NCBI GenBank assembly: GCA_017618195.1
Contig: JAFZUW010000044.1
Span: 1 to 53,600, forward strand
Source of the DNA: Lachnospiraceae bacterium
GTDB taxonomy: Bacteria > Bacillota > Clostridia > Lachnospirales > Lachnospiraceae
Direction: 5' to 3'
DNA: 53,600 bases
Shown here in pieces: positions 16,312-24,246 of the stretch. Below the pieces are notes generated by a model. The model was not told the origin of the DNA. It did no database searches and saw nothing but the letters and a program-made list of their open reading frames with translations. The first letter of the stretch is position 1, and every line of letters begins with the position of its first letter. The position numbers were made by a program, and so were the translations under genes.

Positions 16312-17568
16312 ATGAAGGAACTGTTTACCATCGACACACATGATTACAATTCGGACGGGCACGTGCATGTCCGGCCGTCCGCACGGGCAATCATTGAAAA
16401 AGACGGCCGTTTTCTTGTGATGCATTCACGCAAATACGACTACTACAAATTCCCGGGCGGCGGCATTGAAGCCGGCGAGACGCCCGAGCAGGCACTGATC
16501 CGGGAAGTTCGAGAGGAGAGCGGATATTTCGTGAAGCCCGAAACGATTGAAGAGTTCGGCAGAGTTCTCCGCAGAAACCGTGACGCAAAGGATCCGGACG
16601 CAATCTTCGAGCAGCATAACTATTACTATTTCTGCGAGATCGGCGAGGAACGCGTGCCGATCACGCAGGAGGATTACGAGATTGAAGAAGGCTTTGAGCC
16701 GCTCTGGGTGGAATGTCTGTTTGCTCTTACACGGTTCAACCGGGACGCTCTTCGGAGGAAGGTAGGAGATCCGGCACTGATTGAGCGGGAGATGCGCATG
16801 TTCGACCTTGCTGACGAGGCTATGCGGAAAAGGCTATTTGCGCGCGATGAGGCGGGGGCAATCCGCGCGCTCGGAAAGATCTCGCAGGACGGTTCCCCGA
16901 CGGAAGCGGGGCAGGCCGTTCCGGACTACGCGGACATGCTCTCATTTGTCAAAGAGACGCTGGAACCCGTGCAGACGGAGGGCGAAGGCGGAATCGGCGC
17001 GCACAAGCTTGAGTTCGGCTACAGCCGGTTTGAACATACAAAGAGGGTTCTCGGCTGGTCGCATAGGCTTTATGAGAGGACTCCCGACAAGACCGGACTT
17101 CGTTATGAGGACCTGATGATCGCGACGATATTCCATGACGTCGGTCGTGCGGTTTCGGCCGTGTCGGGCGGCGACCATGCGGCGGAGGGTGTTCCGATCA
17201 CAAGAAAGTATCTGCTTTCGCACGGCTATCCCGAGGACCGGACCGAATACATCTGCGGACTCGTGGCGGATCATTCGTGCAAATGGCGCATGAACGACCC
17301 GGACATCGACCGGAACCTGCTGATGCTGATGGAGGCGGACCTTTTAGACGACATGGGCGTTCTCGGACTTGTCATGGACAGCATGATCGTCCGCGGGCGG
17401 AAGGAAGATGCGACGTTCTTCGACTGCTACAACCATTACTGCCGCTACACGCTTCCGATGCAGAAGGAATCGCCGATGGTAACGCCGGAAGGACGGTTCT
17501 TCTGGGATGAGAAGACGGAGATTGTTGAACGCTTCGTGGAGCTGCTGCACCGCGATATCACAATTTGA
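16312..17568 (+). CDS. NUDIX hydrolase fused to an HD phosphohydrolase domain
   Basis: A 418-residue cytoplasmic protein with two hydrolase domains. The N-terminal Nudix domain (about 1-140) has a full box beginning GGGIEAGE and ending REESGY. The C-terminal part (about 230-400) is an HD domain: H in FEHTKR, HD in TIFHDVGR, a further H in GGDHAAEG, and a late Asp in MEADLLDD. Sequential cleavage of a nucleotide-type substrate is a plausible inference. AGGAGGGAG before the ATG at 16312 supports this start. It directly follows another Nudix gene and is followed by a 37-bp tandem repeat. Confidence 0.85.
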   Translation: MKELFTIDTHDYNSDGHVHVRPSARAIIEKDGRFLVMHSRKYDYYKFPGGGIEAGETPEQALIREVREESGYFVKPETIEEFGRVLRRNRDAKDPDAIFEQHNYYYFCEIGEERVPITQEDYEIEEGFEPLWVECLFALTRFNRDALRRKVGDPALIEREMRMFDLADEAMRKRLFARDEAGAIRALGKISQDGSPTEAGQAVPDYADMLSFVKETLEPVQTEGEGGIGAHKLEFGYSRFEHTKRVLGWSHRLYERTPDKTGLRYEDLMIATIFHDVGRAVSAVSGGDHAAEGVPITRKYLLSHGYPEDRTEYICGLVADHSCKWRMNDPDIDRNLLMLMEADLLDDMGVLGLVMDSMIVRGRKEDATFFDCYNHYCRYTLPMQKESPMVTPEGRFFWDEKTEIVERFVELLHRDITI

Positions 17569-17595
17569 GAAACGGCAGCAGCCGTTCACGGCTGC

Positions 17596-17716
17596 GATGA
17601 GACGGTGTGTCTGCCGAAAGCACGGCGGCATAGATGAGACGGTGTGCCTGCCGAAAGCACGGCGGCTTAGATGAGACGGTGTGCCTGCCGAAAGCACGGC
17701 GGCTTAGATGAAACGG
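17596..17716. repeat. 37-bp tandem repeat, three full copies plus a partial fourth
   Basis: Units begin at 17596, 17633, 17670 and 17707 with GATGAGACGGTGTG (the fourth as GATGAAACGG, then diverging). Copies differ by only a few bases. Each contains GCCG-AAAGCA-CGGC, a possible small hairpin. A perfect 8-bp hairpin (GCAGCCGT/ACGGCTGC, about 17577-17594) sits between the stop codon of the NUDIX-HD gene and the first copy. There are no spacers between copies, so it is not CRISPR. Confidence 0.85.
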
Positions 17717-17736
17717 TCCGTGACGCGATAAAACTG

Positions 17737-17765
17737 TGGCAATCATCCGCGACATGTTATATAAT
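17737..17765 (+). promoter_or_regulatory. Promoter upstream of the FGGY kinase
   Basis: TGGCAA (17737-17742), 17-bp spacer, TATAAT (17760-17765), directly after the tandem repeat. Confidence 0.6.
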
Positions 17766-17853
17766 GATTAGTGCGTGATATAAAACCCGGGATTGCGTCC
17801 GGGGGCGCTTCGGCACGGCGGCGGATTGCATGCCGCTTCCGGAACAGCGAAAC

Positions 17854-17941
17854 ACAAATCACAAACACCGCTCCGTCACGGTGCGGAAATAAAGAAAACA
17901 AATCACAAAACCCGCTCCGTCACGGCGCGGAAATAAAGAAA
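17854..17941 (+). repeat. Duplicated 44-bp leader segment before the FGGY kinase
   Basis: Two copies (17854-17897 and 17898-17941) each start ACAAATCACAAA and end AAATAAAG. Each has a CCGC...GCGG hairpin around CTCCGTCACGG. The few differences (ACC/GGT versus CCC/GGC) tend to keep pairing. The second copy ends at the ribosome site of the kinase. Confidence 0.75.
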
Positions 17942-17952
17942 AAGGAAGGTAT

Positions 17953-19533
17953 ATGGGGATGGATAAGAAAACGATTCTTGCGGAAGGCAAGGCGATTCTC
18001 GGCATCGAGTTCGGTTCGACGCGTATCAAGGCGGTTGTGATTGACGATCGGGGCGACGTTCTGGCGCAGGGCGGCCACGGCTGGGAAAACCGTTACGAGA
18101 ACGGCGTATGGACTTACAGCGAGGAGGATATCCGAAACGGACTCCGCAGCTGCTATTCCGATCTTCGGGCAAATGTGAAGAACGAGTACGGCGTGGATCT
18201 TAAGAACTTTGCCGGCATCGGCATTTCCGCAATGATGCACGGATACCTCGCATTTGACGCGGCCGGAAAGCTGCTTGTACCGTTCCGCACATGGCGGAAT
18301 ACGATTACCGAGGACGCTGCAGGCGTTCTCACGAAGGCATTTGACTTCAACATCCCGCAGAGATGGAGCATTGCGCACCTGTATCAGGCAATGCGCAACG
18401 GCGAGAGCCACGTTAACTCAATCGCGCATTTCACGACGCTTGCAGGCTGGGTTCATGAGCAGCTGACCGGCGAGAAGGTGCTCGGCGTCGGCGATGCTTC
18501 GGGTATGTTCCCAATCGATTCTGCAACCGGCGACTACGATGCGCGCATGCTTGACATTTTCGATACGCTTCCGGAAGCAAAGGCGGTACCGTGGAAGCTC
18601 CGCGATATCCTTCCGAAGGTTCTTTCCGCAGGCGAAAGCGCAGGCGTTCTGAGTGCGGAAGGCGCTGCATTCCTCGATGCGTCCGGCACGCTTCAGGCGG
18701 GCATCCCCGTATGTCCTCCCGAAGGCGACGCGGGAACCGGTATGGTTGCCACGAACAGCGTAGGTCTCCGCACCGGTAACATTTCCGCCGGAACGAGCGT
18801 ATTTGCCATGGTCGTTCTGGAGAAGCCTCTCAGCAAGGTATATCCCGAGATCGATCTCGTAACGACGCCCGACGGCGCGGCGGTTGCGATGGTTCATTGC
18901 AACAACTGTACTTCCGATATCAATGCATGGGTGAACCTGTTCGGTGAATTCGGCAAGCTGATGGGATACGATATCCCGGCAGGCGATCTCTTCACGAAGC
19001 TTTATTCCGTAGCGCTTGAGGGCGATGCGGACTGCGGCGGACTTCTTTCCTACAACTTTGTTTCCGGCGAGCCGGTTGTCGGAGTGGAAGAGGGCGCTCC
19101 TACGGTGAAGCGTACGGCCGAAAGCCGCTTCACGCTTGCCAATTTCATGCGTATGCACATGTATTCCGCGCTCGGCGCGCTGAAGGTCGGTCTTGATCTT
19201 CTTCTTAAGAAGGAAGGCGTTAAGGTTGACAAGATGCTCGGCCACGGCGGATACTTCAAGACTCCCGTTGTCGGCCAGAAATTCGCCGCTGCTGCAGTAG
19301 GCGCACCCGTTTCCGTTATGGAAACCGCGGGCGAAGGCGGCGCATGGGGTATCGGTCTTCTTGCGGCTTACATGCTTGCGAAGAAGAACGGCGGAGCGGG
19401 AACGCTTCAGGAATACCTGGACGCAGTCGTATTTGCCGACCGCAAGGCTGTTGCGATCGATCCCGACGCAAAGGACGTTGCCGGCTTCGAAGCATTCATG
19501 GATAGCTTCCGCGCAGGCCTCGGTCTGAAATAA
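17953..19533 (+). CDS. FGGY-family carbohydrate kinase
   Basis: Predicted ATP-dependent sugar kinase (526 residues) of the family of xylulokinase, ribulokinase and gluconokinase. The N-terminal phosphate-binding segment is [17 protein letters not shown], and the C-terminal half has the ATP-site glycines around HGGYFKTP and GEGGAWG. The exact sugar is uncertain; relatives occur in pentose (arabinose/xylose) pathways. AAGGAAGG is at 17943-17949. The ATG at 17959 has better spacing than the one at 17953, so the protein may start MDKK. No other pentose gene is adjacent. It has its own promoter, a duplicated leader and a downstream terminator. Confidence 0.82.
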   Translation: MGMDKKTILAEGKAILGIEFGSTRIKAVVIDDRGDVLAQGGHGWENRYENGVWTYSEEDIRNGLRSCYSDLRANVKNEYGVDLKNFAGIGISAMMHGYLAFDAAGKLLVPFRTWRNTITEDAAGVLTKAFDFNIPQRWSIAHLYQAMRNGESHVNSIAHFTTLAGWVHEQLTGEKVLGVGDASGMFPIDSATGDYDARMLDIFDTLPEAKAVPWKLRDILPKVLSAGESAGVLSAEGAAFLDASGTLQAGIPVCPPEGDAGTGMVATNSVGLRTGNISAGTSVFAMVVLEKPLSKVYPEIDLVTTPDGAAVAMVHCNNCTSDINAWVNLFGEFGKLMGYDIPAGDLFTKLYSVALEGDADCGGLLSYNFVSGEPVVGVEEGAPTVKRTAESRFTLANFMRMHMYSALGALKVGLDLLLKKEGVKVDKMLGHGGYFKTPVVGQKFAAAAVGAPVSVMETAGEGGAWGIGLLAAYMLAKKNGGAGTLQEYLDAVVFADRKAVAIDPDAKDVAGFEAFMDSFRAGLGLK

Positions 19534-19618
19534 GAGGGGTAAGCGGATATCGGGAGCCTTTTCGGAAGCTTCGACTCCCGCAGCAGGTCCCGTCTGTAAG
19601 CGCATGGTACATCTTGCC

Positions 19619-19665
19619 ACGGTAAATGTAACCGCATATTACATCCCGTTACGGCAAATGTAACC
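19619..19665. repeat. Direct repeat ACGGYAAATGTAACC
   Basis: Two 15-bp copies differing at one base lie at 19619-19633 and 19651-19665 (32-bp period, about 3 helical turns), with an inverted TTACAT between them at 19639-19644. This could be a regulator site cluster upstream of the small gene at 19811; no regulator is identified. Confidence 0.5.
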
Positions 19666-19715
19666 CCGTTTTACCTTTGACGGATTTCAAGTCGCAAAAG
19701 ATGAAAAAGTGTCAG

Positions 19716-19758
19716 AAGGACATTTCCGCCCGAATCTATCGGGTTGAAATGTCCTTTT
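19716..19758 (+). terminator. Terminator after the FGGY kinase
   Basis: AGGACATTTC (19717-19726) pairs with GAAATGTCCT (19746-19755), with an inner CCCGA/TCGGG extension and a following T tract. Confidence 0.8.
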
Positions 19759-19772
19759 CCGTCTGTCATAAT
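19744..19772 (+). promoter_or_regulatory. Promoter overlapping the kinase terminator
   Basis: TTGAAA (19744-19749), 17-bp spacer, CATAAT (19767-19772). The -35 element lies in the 3' arm of the terminator hairpin. It would serve the small gene at 19811. Confidence 0.6.
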
Positions 19773-19810
19773 GATAATAGGTTAATCTTGCGAAACGGGG
19801 TGAATCGCAA

Positions 19811-20002
19811 ATGGATACGAAAGTAATCCTGCTCGCGGAATATTGCGAGCGTAAGAAGGCTGCCGCGCAGCTTTATGATGAGGCGGAAGCCAGGGCCGCC
19901 GAACTGGCCATGGAAGAATTCGACCGGGTGGATGCGTTTCTGGATGAAGAGAAGATGGAAGCATATCTGCTTGGTACGTTAGACTCCAAATATATCGGAT
20001 GA
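19811..20002 (+). CDS. Small acidic hypothetical protein (63 aa)
   Basis: Unrecognised. The product is Glu/Ala-rich and probably helical throughout (AAAQLYDEAEARAAELAME), with no membrane segment or signal. It has its own expression signals: a promoter at 19744-19772, a GGGGTGA ribosome site before the ATG, and a strong terminator that overlaps its stop codon. These make it more likely real than a chance frame. A small cytoplasmic regulator or adaptor is possible, but nothing in the sequence tells which. Confidence 0.6.
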   Translation: MDTKVILLAEYCERKKAAAQLYDEAEARAAELAMEEFDRVDAFLDEEKMEAYLLGTLDSKYIG

Positions 20003-20034
20003 CGGGAGACGGGAGCTGTCTCCCGTTTCTTTTT
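20002..20034 (+). terminator. Terminator of the 63-aa gene
   Basis: ACGGGAGAC (20002-20010) pairs exactly with 20018-20026, followed by TTCTTTTT. It begins at the last base of the stop codon. Confidence 0.85.
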
Positions 20035-20163
20035 GCGCGTTCTGACAAGGGGTTTTCGGGGCGCATTTCGGACCTTTTGTTGAAATTGTCCAAAAACCAT
20101 TTCAAAACGAAAGATATCTGTACAAAATGTCAAAATCATGCTTGAAAAAGTAAAAGATTTACA

Positions 20164-20191
20164 TTTACTTAGTGCAAAATAATACTATAAT
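20164..20191 (+). promoter_or_regulatory. Promoter of the small lipoprotein gene
   Basis: TTTACT (20164-20169), 16-bp spacer, TATAAT (20186-20191) in a strongly A+T-rich stretch. Confidence 0.6.
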
Positions 20192-20293
20192 CAACTTAAC
20201 GAGTGTGGGATAAGAGCAGAAAAGGTACGTTTTCGTGCATTTTTGACCGGTTTTTGGTAGTTTTAACGAAAACGGAGAGAGGCAGAGATTCTT

Positions 20294-20851
20294 ATGAAAG
20301 TAAAGAAGGTGCTTGCACTTTTCCTTGTTTTGGTATTCTGCACCATGGCATTTGCCGGATGCGAGAAGTCCAAGAAGGTTGTTGAGCAGTGGGCGTATCC
20401 GCATGACGAAGAGAAAGCAATCCTTTCCTTCTACAAAGACGGCAGCGCCGAGTTTGACGGAAAGAGTTACAAGCGGTACGAGATCGCAAACAACGTCATC
20501 ACGCTTTTCGGCGACAATGACGAGAAGGTCGAAATGACATACGTCGATCAGGACGACAAGCGGTTTTTGTTCCGTACAATGATCTACCACTACAATAAGG
20601 ACTACGGCAGCGACAGTTCGAAGGTTCAGGGCGTTTGGGAAACCGACGACAACTTCTCGTTTGAATTTACCGAGAAGGGAACGTTCCTTGAGGACGGAGT
20701 TCTTCCGGGTTACTATTATGTGGATGAAGAAAAGGGAACGATTACATTAATGTACAACGATCCCATAGATGACACCGTCATCTACTATTCCCTTGAGAAC
20801 GGCGACATGATCGTCGAGTATCCTTGGCCGCTCATCAAGATGGGAAAATAA
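20294..20851 (+). CDS. Hypothetical lipoprotein (185 aa)
   Basis: Residues 1-22 are a lipoprotein signal (VKKVLALFLVLVFCTM then AFAGC). The mature part is hydrophilic and rich in Asp, Tyr and Lys, and looks like a beta-rich domain with two similar stretches (EFDGKSYKRYEIANNVITLFGD and EFTEKGTFLEDG...GTITLMYND, each a strand-turn pattern). I do not recognise a named family. It is presumably anchored outside the membrane. The sugar-binding protein gene starts 82 bp downstream, so the two may be cotranscribed and work together. Confidence 0.75.
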   Translation: MKVKKVLALFLVLVFCTMAFAGCEKSKKVVEQWAYPHDEEKAILSFYKDGSAEFDGKSYKRYEIANNVITLFGDNDEKVEMTYVDQDDKRFLFRTMIYHYNKDYGSDSSKVQGVWETDDNFSFEFTEKGTFLEDGVLPGYYYVDEEKGTITLMYNDPIDDTVIYYSLENGDMIVEYPWPLIKMGK

Positions 20852-20863
20852 CACGGTCGCAAG

Positions 20864-20877
20864 CGGAAACGCTTTCG
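20864..20877. promoter_or_regulatory. Candidate catabolite-repression (cre-like) site
   Basis: CGGAAACGCTTTCG matches the central pattern GNAANCGNWNNC of CcpA sites but not the outer T and A. The same bases 20871-20877 also pair with 20887-20893 as a hairpin, so another explanation exists. Confidence 0.35.
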
Positions 20878-20932
20878 ATATATCAGCGAAAGCTGAAAAA
20901 AATTATTTTTCATTTCTTTAAAGGAGGAAATC

Positions 20933-22177
20933 ATGAAAAAAATTCTTGCAACACTGCTTGTGATTGCAACCGCAATTTCTCTTTGCGCTTGTAATCCGAA
21001 AGGCGACGACAAGATCACTCTTACCATGTGGTGTATCGCTACCAAGAGTGACTCTAACCGTGCATCCTACGAGAAGGCCATCGAGGAGATGGGCAAGAAG
21101 TATCCGGACATCAAGCTTGACTGGTCCGCTACCGAGAACGAGGCTTACAAGACCAAGATTAAGACCGCTGTTTCCGGTAACAGCATGCCTGATATCTTCT
21201 TTACATGGTCCTGCGCATTCCTTGGCGATTTCGTAAAGGCTGATAAGGTTTACTGCCTTGACACCGCATATGCTAAGTTCGCTAATGATCTTGACGCTAA
21301 GATGTGCAAGAACACGACCTACGACGGCAAGAAGTACGGTGTTCCGCTTACCATGAACATCGTTGGTCTCTTCGCTAACATGGACATCCTTAAGGAAGTT
21401 GGTTACAACGACGTTCCCGGCACCTATAAAGAACTCATCGAGTGCTGCGATAAGCTCGTTGCTGCCGGCAAGATTCCTTTCGGTTGTGCTGGTAAAGAGA
21501 CTTGGTGCGTAACTGAGTACCTTGAGTCCATCATCGAGAAGAGCTGCGGCGCTAAGACGCTTGATGACATCTTCGTAAATGGTGCTACTTGGGATAACGC
21601 AGACGTAGCTAAGGCTGTTGATATCTTCCAGGAGATGATTACTAAGAAGTACTTCGATCCCAATGGTGTTGCCCTCTCCAACGATGAGATTAAGGCTAAC
21701 TTCATGGCTGGTAAGTATGCTTTCTACATGAACGGTACTTGGAACTGTGCTGATTTCGCTAAGACTGAGGGCCTTAATGTTAAGGTTGCTGAGTTCCCCG
21801 TTATCGACTCCAGCAAATCTAAGCTTGGACAGTTGATCGGTGGACCTTCCGATACTCTTGCTGTAGCTAAGTCCTCCAAGAACGCTGAGAAGGCTGCTGA
21901 GTACACATTCGAACTTGGTAAGCTCATCTGCAAGTATGGATATCTTGATGGTTGTGGTCTCCCTGCATGGAAGGTTGACTATGATGAGTCTTCTGTTAAC
22001 GCTCTTACTCAGTCTGTAGCTAAGATCGTTGCAGCATCTGATTACATGGTTCTCTTCGGCGACACCGCTATGCCGTCCGAGGAAGCTCAGAAGTATCTTG
22101 AATTCGTTGCTAAGGTTTACACCAGTGAAGTAAACGGCAAGCAGTTCACCGACGGCCTCAAGGCTGCCATCAGATAA
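20933..22177 (+). CDS. Sugar ABC importer, substrate-binding lipoprotein
   Basis: Extracellular family 1 solute-binding protein (414 residues) that delivers a carbohydrate to the permeases encoded next. A lipoprotein signal (box SLCAC) covers residues 1-20; the mature part begins with the typical KITLTMWCIATKSDS strand and contains DIFFTWSCAF and the hinge region GTWNCADF. Codon use is strongly biased (GCT for Ala, CTT for Leu, GTT for Val) compared with neighbours, as in very highly expressed genes. AAAGGAGG precedes the ATG. A terminator between this gene and the permeases would keep the binding protein in excess. Confidence 0.9.
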   Translation: MKKILATLLVIATAISLCACNPKGDDKITLTMWCIATKSDSNRASYEKAIEEMGKKYPDIKLDWSATENEAYKTKIKTAVSGNSMPDIFFTWSCAFLGDFVKADKVYCLDTAYAKFANDLDAKMCKNTTYDGKKYGVPLTMNIVGLFANMDILKEVGYNDVPGTYKELIECCDKLVAAGKIPFGCAGKETWCVTEYLESIIEKSCGAKTLDDIFVNGATWDNADVAKAVDIFQEMITKKYFDPNGVALSNDEIKANFMAGKYAFYMNGTWNCADFAKTEGLNVKVAEFPVIDSSKSKLGQLIGGPSDTLAVAKSSKNAEKAAEYTFELGKLICKYGYLDGCGLPAWKVDYDESSVNALTQSVAKIVAASDYMVLFGDTAMPSEEAQKYLEFVAKVYTSEVNGKQFTDGLKAAIR

Positions 22178-22208
22178 TTATTGGGCACGGTAGTTAGATA
22201 ATTAATTT

Positions 22209-22244
22209 GTGGCCTTTCCAAAGTTCGGAGAGGCCACATTTTTT
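22209..22244 (+). terminator. Attenuating terminator between binding protein and permeases
   Basis: GTGGCCTTTCC (22209-22219) pairs with GGAGAGGCCAC (22227-22237, one G-T), followed by A and six T. The permeases have no visible promoter, so partial read-through is expected. Confidence 0.85.
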
Positions 22245-22262
22245 AGGAAGGCAGTGCGTATC

Positions 22263-23183
22263 ATGACGAAAAGAAAATTTGACGGAATTACAATCTTTCT
22301 GTTTCTGCTTCCTGCATTGATTCTGTTCATCGGAATTCTGGTTGCTCCGCTTGTAACATCGGGCTACTACAGCTTCTTTGAATGGAAGGGATTCGGAGAT
22401 TCGACTTTTATTGGAATAGACAATTACAAAGTTTTATTTAAAACCTTTACACATAAAAATGCCGAGGTGCCTTTCCTTTGGGCAGCCCGCAACGCTTTGA
22501 TCCTTGCTCTTTGCTCCCTTTTGATCCAGCTGCCCATCTCTCTCGGATTGGCACTGCTTCTCGGTAAGGGATTCAAGGGCGAGCGTTTCTTCCTTTCCGT
22601 AAACTTCCTTCCGGTACTGATCTCCACCGTAGTTATCGGTCAGTTGTGGAAGAAGATTTACTATCCGGACGGCGGTCTTTTGAACACCATCCTGAGAAAG
22701 GTCGGATATTTGAAGGCAGACCAGCCTGATATTACCTGGCTTGCCGAAAAAGGTGCCGACGGTAAGAGCTACCTGCTTGGTTCCGTTATCGTTCCGATGC
22801 TGTGGCAGTATGTAGGTTATCACATGCTCCTTATGTATGCGGGCGTTAAGAGCGTTCCTCCGGAACTCCGTGAGGCCGCCAAAATCGACGGTGCTACCGA
22901 TTGGCAGGTTGACCGCTTCATCGTTATTCCTTCCATGAAGCAGATCATCAAGGTAAGCGTTATCTTCTCGGTAACCGGTTCCTTGAAGTCCTACGACTTG
23001 GTTGCAATTTTGGGAACAAATAAGACACGTGTGGCCGCAGTACCCAGTACACTCCTCATGGACCAGATGACGGCATGGGGACGTTACGGTATGGGTAGTG
23101 CCATCGCCGTACTGCTGATTATCATGTGCTTCTTCTTTGCAATCCTGATCGGCGAGCTGTTCAAGGATAGAGAGAAGGTGTGA
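22263..23183 (+). CDS. Sugar ABC importer permease (MalF/UgpA type)
   Basis: Inner-membrane subunit (306 residues, about six helices) of the carbohydrate uptake importer. The EAA loop that docks the ATPase is EAAKIDGATDWQVDRFIVIP, near residues 218-237. The ATG at 22263 has AGGAAGG at 22245-22251; an in-frame GTG at 22254 is too close to that site. The partner permease starts 1 bp after the stop codon. Confidence 0.9.
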   Translation: MTKRKFDGITIFLFLLPALILFIGILVAPLVTSGYYSFFEWKGFGDSTFIGIDNYKVLFKTFTHKNAEVPFLWAARNALILALCSLLIQLPISLGLALLLGKGFKGERFFLSVNFLPVLISTVVIGQLWKKIYYPDGGLLNTILRKVGYLKADQPDITWLAEKGADGKSYLLGSVIVPMLWQYVGYHMLLMYAGVKSVPPELREAAKIDGATDWQVDRFIVIPSMKQIIKVSVIFSVTGSLKSYDLVAILGTNKTRVAAVPSTLLMDQMTAWGRYGMGSAIAVLLIIMCFFFAILIGELFKDREKV

Positions 23184-23184
23184 T

Positions 23185-24063
23185 ATGGCAAAGAATACTT
23201 ATACCGGAAGCGATATTTCGAAATATGAAGTAGGCAAGACCAGCGTAACGGCAAAGGTTTTCATCTGGATCTTCATGATCATATGGGCTATCATTAACCT
23301 TTATCCGTTGTTCTGGATGTTTACCTTCTCTTTGAAGGACAATATGCAGATTTGGACGACCAACCAGTTCGGTCTCCCGAATCCGGCACATTGGGACAAC
23401 TATAAGAAGGCATTGAATGCAGGCCCGATTATCCGTTACTTCCTGAACAGCGTATTTGTAACGGTTATCACCATCATTGTAACGCTGATCGCAGCATTGA
23501 TGGCAACTTATGCTCTTACCCGTATCCATTGGAGAATGAGCAAAGCGGTTGAGAAGATGTTCATGCTCGGTATCACGATCCCGATCCAGGCATCCATCAT
23601 CCCCGTCTTCATCGTATTGAGACAGATCGAAATGCTTGATTCCTATCAGGCATTGATCATTCCGTATTCCGCATTCGCTTTGGCGATGGCGATACTGATC
23701 TGTACCGGCTTCATGACCGAGATCCCGATCTCACTCGATGAAGCTGCATACATCGACGGCTGCGGACGTGCAGGCGTATTCTTCAAGGTTATCCTGCCGC
23801 TGATGAAGCCGGCAATGGCGACTGCCAGCATTTATACGTTCCTGCAGTGCTGGAACGAGCTGATTTTCGCTCAGACATTTAACAACAAAGACGAGTATAT
23901 GACACTCCCTGCAGGTATCATGCAGATGGTCGGAACCCATACGACTGACTGGGGCCCGGTAGGTGCCGCTCTTGCAATTGCAACGTTCCCGATGCTGATC
24001 GTATATGTTCTTCTGAGCAGAAGAATTCAGGACAGCTTTATCGCAGGTGCAATCAAGGGTTAA
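23185..24063 (+). CDS. Sugar ABC importer permease (MalG/UgpE type)
   Basis: Second membrane subunit (292 residues, six helices). The EAA loop is DEAAYIDGCGRAGVFFKVIL, near residues 188-207. It begins 1 bp after the stop of the first permease, with its ribosome site inside that gene, so translation is coupled. No ATP-binding subunit is encoded in this operon; a shared MsmK/UgpC-type ATPase elsewhere is needed. A strong terminator follows. Confidence 0.92.
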   Translation: MAKNTYTGSDISKYEVGKTSVTAKVFIWIFMIIWAIINLYPLFWMFTFSLKDNMQIWTTNQFGLPNPAHWDNYKKALNAGPIIRYFLNSVFVTVITIIVTLIAALMATYALTRIHWRMSKAVEKMFMLGITIPIQASIIPVFIVLRQIEMLDSYQALIIPYSAFALAMAILICTGFMTEIPISLDEAAYIDGCGRAGVFFKVILPLMKPAMATASIYTFLQCWNELIFAQTFNNKDEYMTLPAGIMQMVGTHTTDWGPVGAALAIATFPMLIVYVLLSRRIQDSFIAGAIKG

Positions 24064-24090
24064 TCACGAAACATATATGATGTCGATTTA

Positions 24091-24121
24091 ACGGAGCAGT
24101 TTTCGGACTGCTCCGTTTTTT
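24091..24121 (+). terminator. Terminator of the sugar importer operon
   Basis: ACGGAGCAGT (24091-24100) pairs exactly with 24107-24116, then a run of T. Confidence 0.9.
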
Positions 24122-24182
24122 CGTGCCGAGCCGGCGGCCGTCAGCCTGACACGAGCCGGAGCTGCTTCTTCCTTCTTACTCC

Positions 24183-24211
24183 TTGTCAACCGGTTCAAAG
24201 CATGTTAAGAT
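24183..24211 (+). promoter_or_regulatory. Promoter of the sensor kinase gene
   Basis: TTGTCA (24183-24188), 17-bp spacer, TAAGAT (24206-24211). Confidence 0.65.
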
Positions 24212-24246
24212 AAAAGAATCAAATCGGCCGTACAAAGGAGCATGTT

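Noticed and set aside
16213-16342. Short frame between the two NUDIX genes
   Set aside because: Overlaps the NUDIX-HD start, charged and low in complexity, no homologous features.
17596-17716. 37-bp repeat as CRISPR
   Set aside because: Copies adjoin directly with no spacers.
17771-18040. 89-codon frame over the 44-bp duplicates
   Set aside because: Overlaps the FGGY kinase start and consists largely of the repeated leader.
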